In this document: piece by piece, positions 60,514 through 64,000 of the stretch | Layout: every line of letters starts with the position of its first letter | How positions within the stretch are numbered: position 1 is the stretch's first letter | Origin: Chimonanthus salicifolius | Lineage: Eukaryota; Streptophyta; Magnoliopsida; Laurales; Calycanthaceae | DNA length: 64,000 nucleotides | NCBI GenBank assembly: GCA_013350335.1 | Contig: CM023540.1 | Span: forward strand, 43,569,222 to 43,633,221 | Reading direction: 5' to 3' | The notes under the pieces: model-generated | What the model was told of the DNA's origin: nothing | Database searches by the model: none | The model's input: only the letters and a program-made list of their open reading frames with translations | Made by a program: the position numbers and the translations under genes

Positions 60514-62891
60514 CTTTACCCTAAAATTTTGAATTTCAAATGCTTTATGCACTAAGTTATTTCAACGAGAACGACCGACACAATTTTTTCATTTTTGAGT
60601 TTTAGCTAATAATAAATGTAAATAATTAAAAATATTATTTCCTTTTAAATATAGATTTAATTTTCATTGCTATTTATTTTATATATTTTCATTGTTGGAT
60701 CGATCGTGATGAGTAAAAGTATTTAATTAATAGTTTAATTTTATTTTGCAAGATCGAAGACTAAAATAATTGAATAGATCTTATTTTTAAGAATTTAATT
60801 TTTTTATAATAATTCATTCATTTATTTAATTTTATTATAAAATTAGACCTAGCTTTTATCGTACCACATATAAGAATATCTTAAGTGTCAATTTTGAATG
60901 TCCACTATACCTAATTTTTTATTTAAATTTAGTTATTAATAATATATTATTGAATTTTCTGCTTTCAAGCCCATCATATTTGTGATAATCTTCCCAAATA
61001 CTGGTGTCAGATGGGAGAAAAAATTTAGAAGGGAAGACTTTTTAATTTTTTGTTTTATAAATTGAAAATCCAACCCTCTAAATTTAAATAGGACTTAAAA
61101 AATTTATCTCAATATTCAACTTCTAGTCATTCGATCTTAACGTTCAAAATCATCACACATCATTTTTTTAAAACGTATTTACTATTTTTTTTTCTATCAA
61201 GACTAAATGGGTAGAAATTGTTTCTTAGAATGAAATTTTAATTGATAATAGATATCTAAGTATATATATTTCAATTTGTACGGTTAGATTTCAATGTACA
61301 TAATATTTTATTTTATTTTTTAAAGACAAAAATCAATGCAAGATGCAAAATAATTACACACACCCGGATTTTCTGCCTCTACCCACCCGAAATCGGATTT
61401 TTGGGTGAAATTACGATTTTACCCCCACATTTCCATTCATTCGAATGAATGCCCAGTTCATTTTGGCATTCATTCGAATGAATCCTCAAGTGTATTTTCA
61501 ATTCATTCGAATGAATGGACTGAACAGTAACACGGAATACTGCTCATCTCCATTCATTCGAATGAATGGATGATTCATTCGAATGAATAGTAAAAAAAGG
61601 CCATCATTCCTTTCATTCATTCGAATGAAACGATCATTCATTCGAATGAATCGTTCATTCGAATGAGCGAGCGGAACGTTGATTCGTTCCGTTGATTCCT
61701 TCATTCGAATGATTCGAATGAATGAATGATTCGAATGAACTGAATTCAGATTACATAATATTTTTTTTAAAAAAAATTTGAACTTATTTTTTAAGCATTG
61801 TGTATTTCCAAAATTTTTCAAATTGAATATCCAGACTAATTACGATAATCTAATCAAAATACTTTAAGACTTCAAGGTCTTTTGACACTCCTAAATATTT
61901 AAAACACAGTGTTTTATAAATAAGGGTATCCCTAGGGTGTGCCAAAAATACATTTAAGAGTGTCAAAAGACCTTGATGTCTTAAAGTATTTTTATCAGGT
62001 TATCGTAATTAGTTCGGATATTCAATTTGAGAAATTTTGGAAATACACAGTGCTTAAAAAACAACTTTAAAGTTTTAAAGGAGATTTTATTATTTAATAT
62101 ATTATGCACATTGTTTTTTAAGCATTGTGTATTTTCAAAATTTCTCAAATTGAATATCCGAATTAATTACGATAACTTGATAAAAATACTTTAAGACATC
62201 AAGGTCTTTTGACACTCTTAAATGTATTTTTGGCACACCCTAGGGATACCCTTATTTATAAAACACTGTGTTTTAAATATTTAGGAGTGTCAAAAGACCT
62301 TGAAGTCTTAAAGTATTTTGATCAGATTATCATAATTAGTCTGGATATTCAATTTGAAAAATTTTAGAAATACATAATGCTTAAAAAATAAGTTCAATTT
62401 TTTTTAAAAAAAAATATTATGTAATCTGAATTCAGTTCATTCGAATCATTCCAATGAATGATTTGAATAAATCGAATGAAGGAATCAACAGAACGAATCA
62501 ACGTTCCGCTCATTCCGCTCATTCGAATGAACGATTCATTACGAATGAATCGTTTCATTCGAATGAATGAAAGGAATGGTGGCCTTTTTTTACTATTCAT
62601 TCGAATGAATGGGGCTGAGCAGTATTCCGTGTTACTGTTCAGTCCATTCATTCGAATAAATTGAAAATACACTTGAGGATTCATTCGAATGAATGTCAAA
62701 ATGAACTGGGCATTCATTCGAATGAATGGAAACGCGGGGGTAAAATCGTAATTTCACCTGAAAATCTGATTTCGGGTGTGTAGAGGCAGAAAATCTGAGT
62801 GTGTGTAAGTGCTGTCTAAAATAAACAGACTTTAAAAATAGACTATGGCTTTTATAGATATAAATAGGCTGAGGCTTTGACTTTAAAAGCC
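60514..62891. repeat. Tandem segmental duplication, copy 2 (occupied site)
   Basis: Copy 2 runs 60514-61353 and resumes at 62818-62891 after the foldback insertion. About 100 bases near its end, present in copy 1 as 'tagtttttgagatttc' and onward, are missing. It then joins the second copy of the kinase downstream region. Confidence 0.8.
61354..62817. mobile_element. Foldback element: 1.46-kb nested palindrome
   Basis: Two arms of about 0.7 kb (61354-62065 and 62113-62817) are inverted copies of each other, roughly 94% alike by eye, around a loop of about 45 bases. The element is flanked by the 7-bp direct repeat AAAATAA, which is present once in the empty copy. Outer parts of the arms carry many copies of the perfect 16-bp palindrome ATTCATTCGAATGAAT. 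Inner parts (61796-62062 and 62125-62395) are themselves inverted repeats with arms of about 105 bases. No protein is encoded. Class unknown; the foldback form recalls FARE/Mutator-like non-autonomous elements, but the 7-bp duplication does not fit well. Confidence 0.85.
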
Positions 62892-64000
62892 CTATAGCCC
62901 TCATCCACACCTGCAACACTATACTTTCTAAGGTGTGTTAGAAGGGTCACAGAAAGTCAGGATCAGGTACTCATTTTGTAGAAAGAACGAAGGATAGCAA
63001 CATAAAAAAAAAGGTAAAACCAACATTGTAAAAGTAAGAAGAAAAGGCCATTCTTGGCAAGTATGAAGTGTGGGAATGCATCTCCTCTTCCTCTCTTAAA
63101 TCTACACTATACATTTGCCTTAAAATGGTGGAGATCTTTATGTATCATTAACACCCATATCTATACAGGTTATAATTTAAAAAAAAAAAAAAAATCAATC
63201 AAATCAATCTACAATTCTATAATTGTTGTGAATGGAAGTATATAAACAATAGTCGGAAGAATAAAACACATATCAATCATATACAAAGATATAATGATTT
63301 ACGTGATTCCTTTTCAATATATCTACAGATTCAAAGCAGATCCACTATACTTAAAGGTAAAACAACGAAGAAGAGAAGACCGTGTCTTTTACAATTTTTG
63401 TTCTTATATCTCTCTGACGAAAAGAGATATTATATACTACCCTAATTAGGGATACAAAATATGTAATCTGAAAAATTATAAAATTGTCCTCTATTAAAAA
63501 AATTTAGCTCGGGTGATGGGATCACTAGTAAATATCAAACTCCACAAAACCTAACAATAATTAAGGAAGCTGACAATTAAAAAAATACAATAATAAAAGG
63601 TTTTTTTTGGTGATGAGTCAATCAAATGCAGACATTCCATTAATAAAACTATTGAGCCTTTCACCATATAAAGCATATATGATGATAGTTCACACTTCAC
63701 AATGCCTTATTGCCTTTTTAAATGGGATGTATCATGTAATGATGCCATTAGCACTAATAGTGTGCAAAACTTTGTAAATGGCAGTGTATTGATTGTAGTC
63801 AGGAAAAAGAAGAAAGTGGGAGTCAATGCCACTAATCAACATATTATAGCAGAAACTATTGGACAATGGAAATTTATTATCTTTAATTACTGCAACAAAA
63901 TCATAATCATACATCGAGAGAAAAATGTAGAACCAACATTGTACAGGCGATGTGATATCCAGCTTTAAAGGAATACTCATTGTATGCTCCCTGCCAGAAT
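62892..64000. repeat. Second copy of the kinase downstream region
   Basis: Matches 40079-41128 in the same direction up to about 63937 ('aaaatgtagaaccaa'), then diverges. The kinase gene itself is not present upstream of this copy; the duplicated piece starts just behind where the kinase stop would lie. No gene is recognised in it. Confidence 0.85.

Noticed and set aside
61498..61821. An open frame with a repeated 'FIRMN' peptide, also at 62394-62717
   Set aside because: It is the translation of the 16-bp palindrome of the foldback element. The same peptide appears on both strands because the DNA word is self-complementary, so it is not evidence for a protein.

Overview
This is a stretch of a plant (angiosperm) nuclear genome. 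The genes contain spliceosomal introns with GT..AG borders. The protein families are plant-specific: a DYW-class pentatricopeptide protein, a wall-associated-kinase-like receptor, a NACK/KIN-7 kinesin tail, an Argonaute and a type I MADS box. The DNA between and inside the genes is AT-rich and full of tRNA-derived SINEs, hAT-like MITEs, LINE fossils and large solo LTRs. I cannot name the species. The strongly inflated introns suggest a medium to large, repeat-rich genome.

Left part (1-13 kb): an intact five-exon GDSL esterase/lipase gene (1014-5099, +) lies upstream of an intronless PPR-DYW gene (7065-9794, +) that I recognise as the EMB175 (AT5G03800) orthologue. In Arabidopsis GDSL genes also sit beside EMB175 (AT5G03810/AT5G03820), so this pair looks like preserved ancestral gene order. 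A SINE and a minisatellite occupy introns of the GDSL gene.

Centre (13-34 kb): one gene fills 21 kb. Ten short exons (702 coding bases, 233 residues) encode a thylakoid-lumen-type FKBP prolyl isomerase, most like FKBP16-4. Its introns hold an RTE-like LINE fossil, two L1-like LINE fragments in opposite orientations with a MITE nested in one, a 3.57-kb solo LTR with a perfect 5-bp target duplication, SINEs and long AT microsatellites.

Right-centre (38-54 kb): a WAKL20-type receptor kinase gene is complete except for a one-base frameshift in the activation segment (39500). Beyond a MITE/SINE cluster lie two broken minus-strand genes: an AGO5-clade Argonaute relic (46560-51390), starting at the PAZ domain and carrying several frameshifts, and the C-terminal part of a NACK-type kinesin (53196-53954) with an in-frame stop.

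Right end (54-64 kb): a second solo LTR (54033-57422) carries eleven copies of a short palindrome. It is followed by a LINE remnant and a type I (M-alpha) MADS-box gene with a damaged DNA-binding start. Then comes a 0.97-kb tandem duplication whose second copy is interrupted by a 1.46-kb foldback element (61354-62817), a palindrome built of smaller palindromes and studded with a 16-bp perfect palindrome. The window closes with a second copy of the WAKL20 downstream region.

Four genes look complete or nearly so (GDSL, EMB175, FKBP, WAKL20). They act in different places (secreted lipase, organelle RNA processing, thylakoid lumen folding, cell-surface signalling) and do not form a functional cluster.
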